A stretch of 64,000 nucleotides of DNA, taken from the NCBI GenBank assembly GCA_934667815.1, contig CAKUMO010000002.1:1-64000 (forward strand), written 5' to 3'. Below, piece by piece: positions 38,919 through 47,946 of this stretch. The translations under genes were made by a program, and so were the position numbers. Within the stretch, counting starts at the first letter, position 1. Every line of letters starts with the position of its first letter. Source of the DNA: an uncultured Oscillospiraceae bacterium (GTDB lineage Bacteria > Bacillota > Clostridia > Oscillospirales > Oscillospiraceae). The notes under the pieces were generated by a model. It ran no database searches, had not been told where the DNA came from, and worked only from the letters and a program-made list of their open reading frames with translations.

Positions 38919-40862
38919 TTACGCTTCTTCCTCGTCGTTGGACGGAACGAGCAGTGCGCGGATGGACAGGGAGATGCGCTTGCGATCCTTGTCCACGTCG
39001 ATGATCTTCGCATCAACTTCCTGACCCTCGGAGAGAACATCGGAAGCCTTTTCGACATGATGGTCGGAGATCTGGGAAATGTGAATCAGGCCGTCAACGC
39101 CGGGCAGGATTTCTGCAAAGGCACCGAACTCGACCAGCTTGACGATCTTGACCTTGGCGACGTCGCCCACGGAGTACTTCGCGCAGAACTGGTTCCACGG
39201 ATTCATCTCGGGAGTCTTGTAACCGAGGGAGATCTTCTTCTTCTCCGGGTCGAACTTGATAACATAGACCTCGATGGGATCGCCAACCTTGACGACCTCG
39301 TCCGGAGTCTTGATGTGGCCCCAAGACAGCTCGGAAATGTGAACCATGCCGTCCACGCCGCCGATATCGACGAATGCACCGTAGCTGATGATGGACTTGA
39401 CAACGCCCTGATACTTCTTGCCAACCTCGATCTCGCTCCAGAGCTTCTCGACAGCGGCCTTGCGAGCCTCGGCGTTGACCGCACGGATGGAGCCGACGAC
39501 TCTGCGGCGAGCACGGTTGAACTCGGTGATCTTCATCTGCACGGTCTGACCCTTCATGGCAGCCATGTCGCCGCCCTTGGGAATACCGGTCTGGGATGCG
39601 GGGATGAACACACGGACGCCCTTGACATTGGCCACGAGACCGCCCTTGTTTTCCTCGGTGATGACGCCCTCGACGGTCGTCTTGTTTTCGCAAGCGGCCT
39701 CAACGTCGTCCCAAATCTTCATGCCGTCCAGCTTCTTCTTGCTGAGCTGTACGGTGCCCTCCTGATCGTTGACGCGAACGACAAAGACCTCGATCTCGTC
39801 GCCAACCTTGAGGATGTCCTCCGGCTTCACGGAAGGATCCGCGCTGACTTCGTCATACGGAATGTAGCCGGCGTGCTTCGTGCCAAGATCTACCTGGACT
39901 TCGGTGGCACCGATCGCTGTGACAACACCCAGAACCTTATCTCCTGTATTCAAAGTCTTGATGGACTGTCCGAGAAGTTCCTCGAAGTTCTCCTCTGCAA
40001 CAGCATCAACATTCGTAATTTCGCTCATAGTCTGCTTGACCTCCTTTATTATCCACGCGGGTGTTGAAGCACCTGCTGTGATACCAATAGAAACCGCGCC
40101 CTTCAGCTTGTCCGCATCCAGCTCGGACGCATTATCGACAAGTGTCACATTCCGGCAATGCTCGGAACAGATGTGCGCGAGGCGAACCGTATTGGAGCTG
40201 TTTTTGTCTCCCACCACGACCATTGCATCGCATTCGGATGCAAGTGCCGCGGCTTCGGTTTGCCGATTTTCAGTTGCTTTGCATATTGTATCAAAGATTT
40301 CGCAATTTGTATATACTTTTTTTGCGATTTTCTTGCAAGATTCCCATAAAAATTTCGTGCTCGTCGTCTGCGAAACCATCGTCAGCGGCAGATCGCGGCG
40401 CGAAGGGTCAGCATCGGTCCAGTTTTGCAGCTCCTCGGCGTTGGAAAACACCAAGGGGCGCTCACACCAGCCCGCGATTGCAACGACCTCAGGGTGTGTC
40501 GGCGTGCCGATGATGATGCACTGCCGGCCGGCCGCCTGTGCGCGTTCAACGATGTGATGGATGCGCTTGACGGAGGGGCAGGTCGCGTCAATAACCGTCA
40601 GACCGCGTGCGCTAAGCTGCTCATAAACTGCGCGCGGTACGCCGTGTGAACGGACCACAACTGCGCAGCCATCCGGAATATCCTCCACACGCTCTGCCAC
40701 ACGAACTCCGAGCTGCTCAAAGTGCTGCACCAGATGCCGGTTGTGCGCGATGGGGCCAAGAGTCACAACGGGACTTCCCTTCCGGATCGTCTGCTCTACG
40801 AGATCGACCGCGCGGTTGACACCGTAGCAAAAGCCCGCGGTTTCTGCGACGCGGATGCTCAC
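38919..40862 (-). CDS. ispH: IspH (HMBPP reductase) fused to ribosomal protein S1
   Basis: A 647-residue bifunctional protein. Residues 1-285 are IspH, the last enzyme of the MEP isoprenoid pathway, with the three [4Fe-4S] cysteines Cys12, Cys95 and Cys194 and the IKEV end. Residues about 300-645 contain four S1 RNA-binding repeats ([57 protein letters not shown]), as in ribosomal protein S1. This fusion is established for Clostridia. The start is GTG, overlapping the plsC stop by 4 bases (GTGA), so translation is coupled. Confidence 0.95.
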   Translation of the reverse strand: MSIRVAETAGFCYGVNRAVDLVEQTIRKGSPVVTLGPIAHNRHLVQHFEQLGVRVAERVEDIPDGCAVVVRSHGVPRAVYEQLSARGLTVIDATCPSVKRIHHIVERAQAAGRQCIIIGTPTHPEVVAIAGWCERPLVFSNAEELQNWTDADPSRRDLPLTMVSQTTSTKFLWESCKKIAKKVYTNCEIFDTICKATENRQTEAAALASECDAMVVVGDKNSSNTVRLAHICSEHCRNVTLVDNASELDADKLKGAVSIGITAGASTPAWIIKEVKQTMSEITNVDAVAEENFEELLGQSIKTLNTGDKVLGVVTAIGATEVQVDLGTKHAGYIPYDEVSADPSVKPEDILKVGDEIEVFVVRVNDQEGTVQLSKKKLDGMKIWDDVEAACENKTTVEGVITEENKGGLVANVKGVRVFIPASQTGIPKGGDMAAMKGQTVQMKITEFNRARRRVVGSIRAVNAEARKAAVEKLWSEIEVGKKYQGVVKSIISYGAFVDIGGVDGMVHISELSWGHIKTPDEVVKVGDPIEVYVIKFDPEKKKISLGYKTPEMNPWNQFCAKYSVGDVAKVKIVKLVEFGAFAEILPGVDGLIHISQISDHHVEKASDVLSEGQEVDAKIIDVDKDRKRISLSIRALLVPSNDEEEA

Positions 40863-41464
40863 AGCGTCTCCTTAAGCGCATAAATGCGCTGCATCATATC
40901 CTGAGAAAGTGCATCCAATTCTTCATTGCTCACGCGGCGATCCGAGGGATGCGGATGATAAGGCTCACCAAAGACAACATCCAGCGGGCGGAAAATTCGC
41001 TTATCCGTGGATAAATATACCGGCACAATCGGCACGCCCATGCGCGCGGCGATCATGACAGCACCGCCGTGCGGCGCGGAAGTTTTTCCCTTGCGGATGC
41101 GCGTTCCCTCCGGGAAAATGAGCAGCTTATCCCCGGACTTCAAAATCTGCATTGAGGTCTTAACTGCGTTGATGTCGCTTGTCGAGCGATCAACCGGAAA
41201 CGCACCGACCTTGGTGATAAGAAAGCCCAGAATCTTATGCGAAAACAGCTCTTTCTTGGCCATGGTGCGGAAGATCCGCTTTGGATGCGCGGCAAACATG
41301 ACCCAGATCGGGTCGGAAAAGGCACTGTGGTTGCAGCAGACGATAGCAGCACCCTCAGGTATATTTTCCTTTCCGTGGACGCGCAGCACCGGGTGCTTCA
41401 ATGCAAAGATGATGCGCAGCGGCCAAAAGATAAAGTGATAAAATCTTTGAGAAAATTCCTTCAT
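40859..41464 (-). CDS. plsC: 1-acyl-sn-glycerol-3-phosphate acyltransferase
   Basis: A 201-residue membrane-associated enzyme that makes phosphatidic acid. The catalytic motif NHSAFSD (His46, Asp51) and the substrate motif FPEGTR are present, and a hydrophobic N-terminal segment ([15 protein letters not shown]) anchors it. It shares its first base with the end of cmk (TGATG). Confidence 0.94.
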   Translation of the reverse strand: MKEFSQRFYHFIFWPLRIIFALKHPVLRVHGKENIPEGAAIVCCNHSAFSDPIWVMFAAHPKRIFRTMAKKELFSHKILGFLITKVGAFPVDRSTSDINAVKTSMQILKSGDKLLIFPEGTRIRKGKTSAPHGGAVMIAARMGVPIVPVYLSTDKRIFRPLDVVFGEPYHPHPSDRRVSNEELDALSQDMMQRIYALKETL

Positions 41465-42138
41465 CAGTTCGTTTTCTCCCGGATAATGTTCAGAATTTCA
41501 GAAATACTCTCCTCTAGGGAAAGGTAGGAGGTGTCGAGCTTCACCGCGTCCTCTGCGCACCGAAGCGGCGCTATGGCACGATGCGTGTCGCGGTAATCAC
41601 GTTCGTTTATGTCTTTTAAAACTTCCTCAAAGGTGTCCGGACGGCCTGCTGCCTGCAATTCCAGCCAGCGGCGGCGCGCACGCACCTCGGGCGAAGCGGA
41701 GAGGAAGATTTTGACGTCGGCATTGGGCAGCACGACCGTGCCGATGTCGCGGCCGTCCATGATGACATTGTGCGTTTTCGCAACATCGCGCTGCGTATCA
41801 AGCAGAAACTGCCGCACAGCAGGAACCGCAGAGACCTGAGAAGCCGCAGCCGAGACTTCAGGCTGGCGGATGGAGCCTGTGAGATCCTCACCATTGAGTA
41901 CGACGTGCTGTACGCCGTCGGGCGTCCATTGCAGTTCAAGATGCAGGGACGGCAGGAGCGCAGCAACCGCATCGGCGTTTTTCGGATCGATTCCTGCGCG
42001 TAATGCAGCAAAACCCACCGTGCGATAGATCGCACCCGTATCCACATAGACAAAATTCAATTCTGCCGCCGCGCGGCGCGCCATGGTGCTTTTGCCTGCA
42101 CCGGCGGGGCCGTCGATCGCGACACTGTAAAATTTCAT
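41464..42138 (-). CDS. cmk: (d)CMP kinase
   Basis: A 224-residue nucleotide kinase, CMP to CDP. Walker A GPAGAGKS at 10-17, VYVDTGAIYR, and MDGRDIGTVVLPNADVKIFL are the hallmarks. Between the HI0933 flavoprotein gene and plsC, as in many Clostridia. Confidence 0.96.
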   Translation of the reverse strand: MKFYSVAIDGPAGAGKSTMARRAAAELNFVYVDTGAIYRTVGFAALRAGIDPKNADAVAALLPSLHLELQWTPDGVQHVVLNGEDLTGSIRQPEVSAAASQVSAVPAVRQFLLDTQRDVAKTHNVIMDGRDIGTVVLPNADVKIFLSASPEVRARRRWLELQAAGRPDTFEEVLKDINERDYRDTHRAIAPLRCAEDAVKLDTSYLSLEESISEILNIIREKTN

Positions 42139-42198
42139 GTCATCCCTACTTCCGCTTGATCAAACTTCTTATAATTATATCGCACTTTTGCGATTTTG

Positions 42199-43470
42199 TC
42201 AATTCACGTCGGAGATTTCGGGAGAAATTTCCGACGCGCAGCCGCGTGCCGCAGCGTAGGCGGTCGACCATGCGATCTGTAGGTTGAAGCCACCCGTATA
42301 GGCATCGCAGTCGATGATCTCACCCGCGAAGTACAGCCCGTCCAGCAGCTTGGAACGCATTGTTTTCGGGTCGATCTCACGCACCTGAACGCCGCCGCGC
42401 GTGATAATGGCCTCGGCCACAGGGCGTGTGCCGGTGATCTCAATGGAAAAGTGTTTCGTCTGTTCCAGAAGTGCACGGCGCTGCGTCTTGTTCAGGCCAT
42501 TGGCCTTGGTTGCCGGGTCAATCCCACAGCGAGCGAGCAGCACCGGAATCATCGAGTGCGGATAGAGGTCTGCAAGCGCGTTTTCCATGCTGCGGTTGCT
42601 GTATTTTTCAAGGTCGCGCAGGAAACGTGCATCCAGCGTCGCTTCGTCCAGTGCGGGCTTCAAATCCAAAACGACGGTATAGGCATTTCCCTGCTTCATG
42701 TGCGCGGAAGCCGAAAGCGCCATCGGACCGGATAGACCGAAATGCGTGAACAGCAGCTCCCCAAAATCCGTGTAGACGGTTTTTCCGCGCGCGTCGAGCA
42801 GACGGAAGCCCGTGTTGCGCAGGGATAGCCCCTGCATCTGGGCGCAGGCGGCATCCTTACTCACAAGCGGGACGAGCGAACCGGTAGGCGCTTCGATCGT
42901 ATGTCCGACAGCCGCAGCCAGACGATAGCCGTCGCCGGTCGAGCCGGTGAGCGGATAGGACGCACCGCCCGTTGCGAGAATGACGGCACGGCTGAAAAAA
43001 CGCTCGCCCGCCGCTGCAACACCCGTGATACGTCCATTTTCAGTAAGAAAGCGCGTAACGTCCGCCTGACGGCGCACGACACCGACTCGGTGCATTGTGC
43101 GCTCCAAGGCTGCAAGGACATCGGCAGAGCGGTCGGACACGGGAAAAACGCGGCTGCCGCGTTCGGTTTTCAGCGCACAGCCGTTTTTCTCAAAAAATGC
43201 CATCACGCGCTCAGGAGGATAGGAATAGACGCTGCTGAACAGGAAACGTCCGTTGCGCGGGACGTTTTTAAGGACGTCCTCGGGCAGGCAGTTGTTCGTG
43301 ACATTGCATCTCCCCTTGCCTGTGATGAGCAGTTTTTTTCCGCAGGAGGGGTTCTTTTCCAATAGGAGAACATGCAAACCGCTCTGCGCGGTATGAATGG
43401 CAGCAAACATCCCGGCCGCACCGCCGCCCACGACGATCACGTCAGCCGTCAACTTTTTCGTAGACTCCAT
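42199..43470 (-). CDS. NAD(P)/FAD-dependent oxidoreductase, HI0933/BaiN-like
   Basis: A 423-residue flavoprotein of the HI0933 family. FAD-binding VIVVGGGAAGMFAA (about 12-25), GKGRCNVTN, VILATGGASYPLTGSTGDGY and the C-terminal LYFAGEIIDCDAYTGGFNLQIAWSTAYAA are all clear. The family includes YtfP and BaiN (a bile acid reductase), but most have unknown substrates. ATG 43470 lies inside the end of the MurR/RpiR gene (29-base overlap). Confidence 0.9.
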   Translation of the reverse strand: MESTKKLTADVIVVGGGAAGMFAAIHTAQSGLHVLLLEKNPSCGKKLLITGKGRCNVTNNCLPEDVLKNVPRNGRFLFSSVYSYPPERVMAFFEKNGCALKTERGSRVFPVSDRSADVLAALERTMHRVGVVRRQADVTRFLTENGRITGVAAAGERFFSRAVILATGGASYPLTGSTGDGYRLAAAVGHTIEAPTGSLVPLVSKDAACAQMQGLSLRNTGFRLLDARGKTVYTDFGELLFTHFGLSGPMALSASAHMKQGNAYTVVLDLKPALDEATLDARFLRDLEKYSNRSMENALADLYPHSMIPVLLARCGIDPATKANGLNKTQRRALLEQTKHFSIEITGTRPVAEAIITRGGVQVREIDPKTMRSKLLDGLYFAGEIIDCDAYTGGFNLQIAWSTAYAAARGCASEISPEISDVN

Positions 43471-44305
43471 AGCGATCCCATACCGTTTCCAGATGTTCAA
43501 AGGTCTCCGTGACTTCCTGACGGCGGCGCGCAGCGACCGCGACGATCAGCGCATTGATAAGGCTCATCGGCGCGACAAGCGAATCGACCAGCGAAACCAT
43601 GTCGCTCTTGGCCGTAAGCAGATAGTTGGCGCTCTGTGCAATGGGAGCAGCTTCGCAGTCCGTAAGCGCAATGACCTGTGCACCTGCGCTGGCGCAGTAT
43701 TGCATGGCCTTGGCTGTGGCCGTGGAATAGCGCGGGAAACTGATCCCCACGACCGCATCCTGCGGCGAAACCCGCACGATGCGCTCGAACATCTCGCTTT
43801 CGGACGACGCGCTCACAACGCGTACATCGTCGAACATGTAATTTAAGTAGTAACCCAAAAAGCTTGCCAGCGCTGCCGAGGAGCGCACGCCGAGAATATA
43901 GATGCGGCGAGCGTTCAGCAGCGCATTGACCGCCCCCTCAAAGGCCGTGCGGTCGATGCACTCCAGCGTATTACGGAGCTTTTCAATGTCGGACTGCAAG
44001 ATTGTCGTCACAACATCCTGTTCACCCAGGCGCTCACTCGTGACTTCGATGCGCTGCACGGTGGTCAGGCGATTGAGAACGACCTCCTGCAATGCCTTCT
44101 GCATGGCCGGATAACCGTCGAAGCCAAGCTCGGCGGCAAAGCGAACCACTGTCGATTCCGAAACGTCCACGGTTTTGCCAAGTGCCCCCGCCGTCTGGAA
44201 CGCGGCCTTATCATAAGCCTCGAGAATGTAGGCAGCAATGCGTCGTTGGCCCTTGGAAAAGCTGCTCATTTGATTATTTATGTAAGATAGAATATCACCC
44301 GTCAT
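43442..44305 (-). CDS. MurR/RpiR family transcriptional regulator
   Basis: A 287-residue regulator: N-terminal HTH_6 domain (SKGQRRIAAYILEAYDKAAFQTAGALGKTVDVSESTVVRFAAELGFDGYP) and C-terminal SIS sugar-isomerase domain (RIYILGVRSSAALASFLGYYL, VGISFPRYSTAT, ALTDCEAAPIA). SIS domains bind phosphosugars such as MurNAc-6-P. No sugar catabolic gene is adjacent; it is enclosed in a housekeeping run. Confidence 0.92.
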   Translation of the reverse strand: MTGDILSYINNQMSSFSKGQRRIAAYILEAYDKAAFQTAGALGKTVDVSESTVVRFAAELGFDGYPAMQKALQEVVLNRLTTVQRIEVTSERLGEQDVVTTILQSDIEKLRNTLECIDRTAFEGAVNALLNARRIYILGVRSSAALASFLGYYLNYMFDDVRVVSASSESEMFERIVRVSPQDAVVGISFPRYSTATAKAMQYCASAGAQVIALTDCEAAPIAQSANYLLTAKSDMVSLVDSLVAPMSLINALIVAVAARRRQEVTETFEHLETVWDRYGVYEKVDG

Positions 44306-44308
44306 AGT

Positions 44309-45013
44309 TCATTCTCCATATAGTTGTTCGATTTCTTCCTTGGTGAGCGGTCGCCATTTCCCGCTTGGAAGCGTGCCGAGGCGAAGCGAACCCTCGGCAA
44401 TGCGCCGCAGACGCACGACGCGCAGTTCTGCCGCTTCGCACATCCGGCGGATCTGGCGGTTGCGCCCCTCGTGGATGGTGATCTCAAAGATCGCGCGATT
44501 CCCCGCGCCTTGCAGCAGCCGCACCTGCGGCGGGGCGATTCGATAGCCATCCAGTTCAATGGATCTGGCAAGCAGGCGCTCTCCCGCATGCCAATCGCCC
44601 TCGACCGCGACTTCATAGCGCTTGTCCACGCTGCCGCGCGGGTGCATCAGGCGGTCGGCAAGGCGGCCGTCGTTGGTGAACAATAGCAGCCCCTCCGAAT
44701 CACAGTCCAGCCGTCCCACAGGATACACACGGCAGCCGCAATTGATGAGAGACGCAGCGGTTTTCCGTCCCTTTTCATCACTTAATGTGGTAATATAGCC
44801 GCATGGCTTGTTGAGCATCAGGTATATTTTTTTCGGCTGCGCGGGAATCGGACGTCCGTCCAGCTCGATGCGGTCGACGTCGGGATCAGCCGACGCACCG
44901 AGCGCACAGACCTCTCCGTTAACGCGCACGCGCCCTGCGCGAATCCATTCCTCCGCTGCCCGGCGGGAGGCCAACCCGCGCGCCGAGAGGATCTTTTGGA
45001 GTCGTTCTTTCAT
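44309..45013 (-). CDS. rluB: 23S/16S rRNA pseudouridine synthase (RluB/RsuA family)
   Basis: A 234-residue enzyme: N-terminal S4 RNA-binding domain (LQKILSARGLASRRAAEEWI), catalytic VGRLDCDSEGLLLFTNDG with the active Asp, and NRQIRRMCEA near the end. It isomerises a uridine in rRNA. The stop is 3 bases before murR; the start overlaps the end of the D,D-carboxypeptidase gene by 4 bases. Confidence 0.93.
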   Translation of the reverse strand: MKERLQKILSARGLASRRAAEEWIRAGRVRVNGEVCALGASADPDVDRIELDGRPIPAQPKKIYLMLNKPCGYITTLSDEKGRKTAASLINCGCRVYPVGRLDCDSEGLLLFTNDGRLADRLMHPRGSVDKRYEVAVEGDWHAGERLLARSIELDGYRIAPPQVRLLQGAGNRAIFEITIHEGRNRQIRRMCEAAELRVVRLRRIAEGSLRLGTLPSGKWRPLTKEEIEQLYGE

Positions 45014-46044
45014 TCACATTCTCCCCAAATGAGTGAAATCGTACCGAGGCAGGTCTGGCCTGCCCAGACGCTGCCCACGCCTGCGGGCGTGCCGGGCAAG
45101 CCGCAGCGGAACGAGAAACGCGGATACTGTATCCGCACGGAAACCCGTTCGCCGTCCTTCAGCGCACAGGAAAAATCCTCGCCCGCTTTCAGAACCGCGA
45201 GGGAGCCGTCCAGGAGCTTTACCTCTGCTACTGCGTCGCCGCGCCTGAGCGCAATGCGCGTCTGATAAAGCGAAAATCCATAGTCATATAGCGCGGAATG
45301 GTCGCGCCAGTCGTTGCCGTCGTTGATAGTCACAACAATCAGTCGGCGGCCGCAGCGCTCGGCTGCGCTGACCAGAATGCGCCCAGCCGCACGCGTGTAG
45401 CCCGTTTTGACGCCGATGGCGCCCTCGAGCGACCATAAAAGCCGGTTGTGATTTGTCAGGCACCGCCCGGCAGCGCGAATGCTGCGCGTCGAAACGATCC
45501 TCAAAAATTCCGGATTCTTCAGCGCATAGCGCGTCAGAATTGCCAGATCATGCGCTGTCGAGTAGTTTTCGTCATCGTCCAGACCATTCGGATTGGCAAA
45601 GTGCGTGTTGCAGAGGGCAAGGCTCTGCGCTGTTTCGTTCATCCAGCCGACGAAACGTTCCACACTGCCCGCGCTGCACAACGCAAGTGCCACGGCGGCA
45701 TCGTTTCCCGAGTGCAGCATCAGTCCATAGAGCAGCTCGCGCACAGTGAGTTGTTCCCCCGCCTTTAGATACATGGATGACCCTTCGATTCCGGTCGCCT
45801 CAGGCGGGACGGTCACAAGACGGTCGAGGTCGCAGCGCTCGGTTACGACCAGCGCCGTCATGATCTTCGTCGTGCTGGCAATCAGAGACGGTTGGCACGC
45901 GTTCTTCTCTGCGAGCACCTCGCCGGTGGCCGCGTCCAGAAGACATAGACTGCCCGCCGATGTGCTCGGCACGGCATAGCATTGCAAAGATAGCACAACG
46001 GCAGCAACAAGAGCGGCTGCCGTTGCGGTCAAACGCCGAAGCAT
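45010..46044 (-). CDS. D-alanyl-D-alanine carboxypeptidase (DacF/DacB type)
   Basis: A 344-residue secreted penicillin-binding protein of family S11. A signal peptide (1-24, ends CYA-V) is followed by the active-site motifs STTK (57-60), SGN (112-114) and KTG in IGVKTGYTRAAG. The C-terminal beta domain (PBP5-C) starts near residue 265. It trims the fifth D-Ala of peptidoglycan stems. In related genomes the gerW-adjacent copy is a sporulation-linked DacF/DacB. No C-terminal amphipathic anchor is obvious. Confidence 0.93.
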   Translation of the reverse strand: MLRRLTATAAALVAAVVLSLQCYAVPSTSAGSLCLLDAATGEVLAEKNACQPSLIASTTKIMTALVVTERCDLDRLVTVPPEATGIEGSSMYLKAGEQLTVRELLYGLMLHSGNDAAVALALCSAGSVERFVGWMNETAQSLALCNTHFANPNGLDDDENYSTAHDLAILTRYALKNPEFLRIVSTRSIRAAGRCLTNHNRLLWSLEGAIGVKTGYTRAAGRILVSAAERCGRRLIVVTINDGNDWRDHSALYDYGFSLYQTRIALRRGDAVAEVKLLDGSLAVLKAGEDFSCALKDGERVSVRIQYPRFSFRCGLPGTPAGVGSVWAGQTCLGTISLIWGECE

Positions 46045-46093
46045 GATTCATCACCCTCAAAAGTGTCTGCACTTTTCGGGTGCCTCATGCGAG

Positions 46094-46480
46094 TTAAATA
46101 TCGGAAACTTCCGACTTCCGGCCCTGCACCAAATCTGAAATTTTGTCCACAAGACCGGGGACCTGCTCGACCATACGCTCAACGGCGTTGCTCGCCGGCT
46201 CCGCAATCGGCAGCATACGGACGCGCTCTCCCTGCAAAACCAAAAACGCTACGGGGATGATCTTCACGCCGCAGCCCGCACCGCCGCCAAAGGCCGCATT
46301 CTGCGTCTTTGTGGGGATGTCCGAGCCGCCGGAGGCCATGCCGAAGGAGATTTTGGAAATGGGGATCAGCGTCGTGCCCTCGCCTGCCTGAATCGGCGTT
46401 CCGACCACGGTGTTGGCGTCCACCATCTCGCGCACTTTTTCCATGGACGCACCTAAAAGCTCATTAATGTTCTGGCTCAT
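46094..46480 (-). CDS. gerW: GerW family sporulation protein (YtfJ)
   Basis: A 128-residue protein: MSQNINELLGASMEKVREMVDANTVVG, GTTLIPISKISFGMASGG, and GGGAGCGVKIIPVAFLVL are the YtfJ signatures. It is needed for germination in Bacillus subtilis. The ATG at 46480 has AAGGAAGG before it and overlaps the end of scpB by 17 bases. Confidence 0.94.
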   Translation of the reverse strand: MSQNINELLGASMEKVREMVDANTVVGTPIQAGEGTTLIPISKISFGMASGGSDIPTKTQNAAFGGGAGCGVKIIPVAFLVLQGERVRMLPIAEPASNAVERMVEQVPGLVDKISDLVQGRKSEVSDI

Positions 46481-47033
46481 TGTCTGTACCTTCCTTTTCT
46501 GTAATTTCTCGCTTGGAGAACTGCATTTTCTCAATTTCGGGAAGCTCATCAAGGCTTTCCAGACCAAACGTCCGCAAAAAATCGGCCGTCGTTCGGTAAA
46601 GGATCGGTCTGCCGGGCACATTCAGACGGCCGCATTCCTCAATGAGCTGCTTGTTCAGGAGTGCCGAGACGGAATACGAGCTGTCCACGCCGCGTATCTG
46701 CTCGACATATGCCTTTGTCGCGGGCTGATAATAGGCAATGACCGTCAGGGTCTCAAGCTGCGAGGCCGAGAGCTTCGGCGGCTTACGCGTCTCAAGCGTT
46801 TTGGTAATAAATTCCGCCATTTCGCCGGAGGAGCACATCTGGTATGCATCACCGAGGTGGACAATGCGCACGCCGCGCCGGTCGAAGGACAGTCTGTCCA
46901 TCAGCTCGTGTGCAGCCGCGTCGATCTCGTCAGGGTCGCATTCCAACGACTTGGCAAGGCGCGCCGTCTCCACCGGCTCGCCCGCAGCAAAAAGCACCGC
47001 CTCGAGCACGCGTTCAAGTTCCGCTTGTTCCAT
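46464..47033 (-). CDS. scpB: segregation and condensation protein B
   Basis: A 189-residue double winged-helix protein of the SMC condensin complex. LERVLEAVLFAAGEPV and QLETLTVIAYYQPATKAYVEQIRGVDSSYSVSALLNKQLIEECGR are the family marks. Its start overlaps scpA by 20 bases. Confidence 0.95.
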   Translation of the reverse strand: MEQAELERVLEAVLFAAGEPVETARLAKSLECDPDEIDAAAHELMDRLSFDRRGVRIVHLGDAYQMCSSGEMAEFITKTLETRKPPKLSASQLETLTVIAYYQPATKAYVEQIRGVDSSYSVSALLNKQLIEECGRLNVPGRPILYRTTADFLRTFGLESLDELPEIEKMQFSKREITEKEGTDNEPEH

Positions 47034-47823
47034 CTAAGGTCTCCATTTCTTCATCCGGCATCTTCTGGAAGCGGATGCTTACGTCGTTTTCATCCGAATC
47101 CTCGACGGTCACGCTGTGTACGCGGCACAACTCGAGAACCGCAAGAAAGGTCGCGACGATCTCGCTGCGTGAGTGGCTGCCGCGAAAAAGATTCCGGAAT
47201 TTTTCCACGCCGCGCATCAGGAGCTTTTTCAGTACCTGCGCAGCCTTTTTTGTCACGGGATACGGCTCTGCGCCGACGATGCCTGTAAAATTTGACGTTG
47301 GCGGCGGCAGCCTGCGTTCGCTGCGCTCGGCCATTGCGGAAAAAGCCCGCAGAAGATCAGATTTATCATGCCGATAGCGATAGGTTGCGTCGACGCGCAA
47401 AGGCTCCGGCTGTTTGGTAAAGATGGCGCGGCCGATGTCGTTGCGCGGCTCAAGGAAGCTCACTGCCGTGCGGATCTGCTCGTAAGCCTCGGCACGCTGG
47501 CGCTCCTCCAAGGAGCGAATGAGCAGTTCCATCTCACTCATGGCCTCCTCGCGTTCGGCGGCGGAAAGCAGCATCTTTGTTTTAATGAGCATTAAGTAAG
47601 AGGCCATGGCAATAAATTCGCTGGCAATCTCCATATCCAGCCGCTTGCGCTCGTCGAGGTAGGCCAGATACTGCTCCAAAATGGACGTGATGCTGACGTC
47701 CTGAATTTCAATTTTATTCTTGCTCAACAGGAGCAAAATGACATCCAGCGGGCCGTCGAAGTCCGCGGGAAGCTCGTCTCTTGTCTTGACCACACCCGAA
47801 AGGTGGTAGCTCGGTTCTTCCAT
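47014..47823 (-). CDS. scpA: segregation and condensation protein A
   Basis: A 269-residue kleisin that bridges SMC heads. N-terminal FDGPLDVILLLLSKNKIEIQDVSITSILEQYL and the C-terminal winged helix (EIVATFLAVLELCRVHSVTVEDSDENDVSIRF) are clear. First gene of the scpA-scpB-gerW-dac-rlu run; a TATACT -10 lies about 25 bases before the start, at 47859-47864, with a poor -35. Confidence 0.95.
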   Translation of the reverse strand: MEEPSYHLSGVVKTRDELPADFDGPLDVILLLLSKNKIEIQDVSITSILEQYLAYLDERKRLDMEIASEFIAMASYLMLIKTKMLLSAAEREEAMSEMELLIRSLEERQRAEAYEQIRTAVSFLEPRNDIGRAIFTKQPEPLRVDATYRYRHDKSDLLRAFSAMAERSERRLPPPTSNFTGIVGAEPYPVTKKAAQVLKKLLMRGVEKFRNLFRGSHSRSEIVATFLAVLELCRVHSVTVEDSDENDVSIRFQKMPDEEMETLDGTSGT

Positions 47824-47905
47824 GTGATCCCTCTTTGATTCGTATCTTGTTTAGTATACCACGTTTTCCGGACATTTGCACGAACTTTTTTTATTTTTTA
47901 CACAA

Positions 47906-47931
47906 CAAGCGTCGGCTTCGACCGACGCTTG
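47906..47931 (-). terminator. terminator of purA-purB
   Basis: A perfect 10-bp stem (47906-47915 with 47922-47931), loop CTTCGA/TCGAAG, 15 bases after the purB stop. The T tract is interrupted (TTGTTGTGT). Confidence 0.7.
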
Positions 47932-47946
47932 TAAATCACTCACAGA

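Noticed and set aside
38796..40067. 423-residue + strand frame opposite ispH-rpsA
   Set aside because: Antisense of the S1 repeats; apparent repeats such as DLGDV come from the periodic S1 domains on the other strand.
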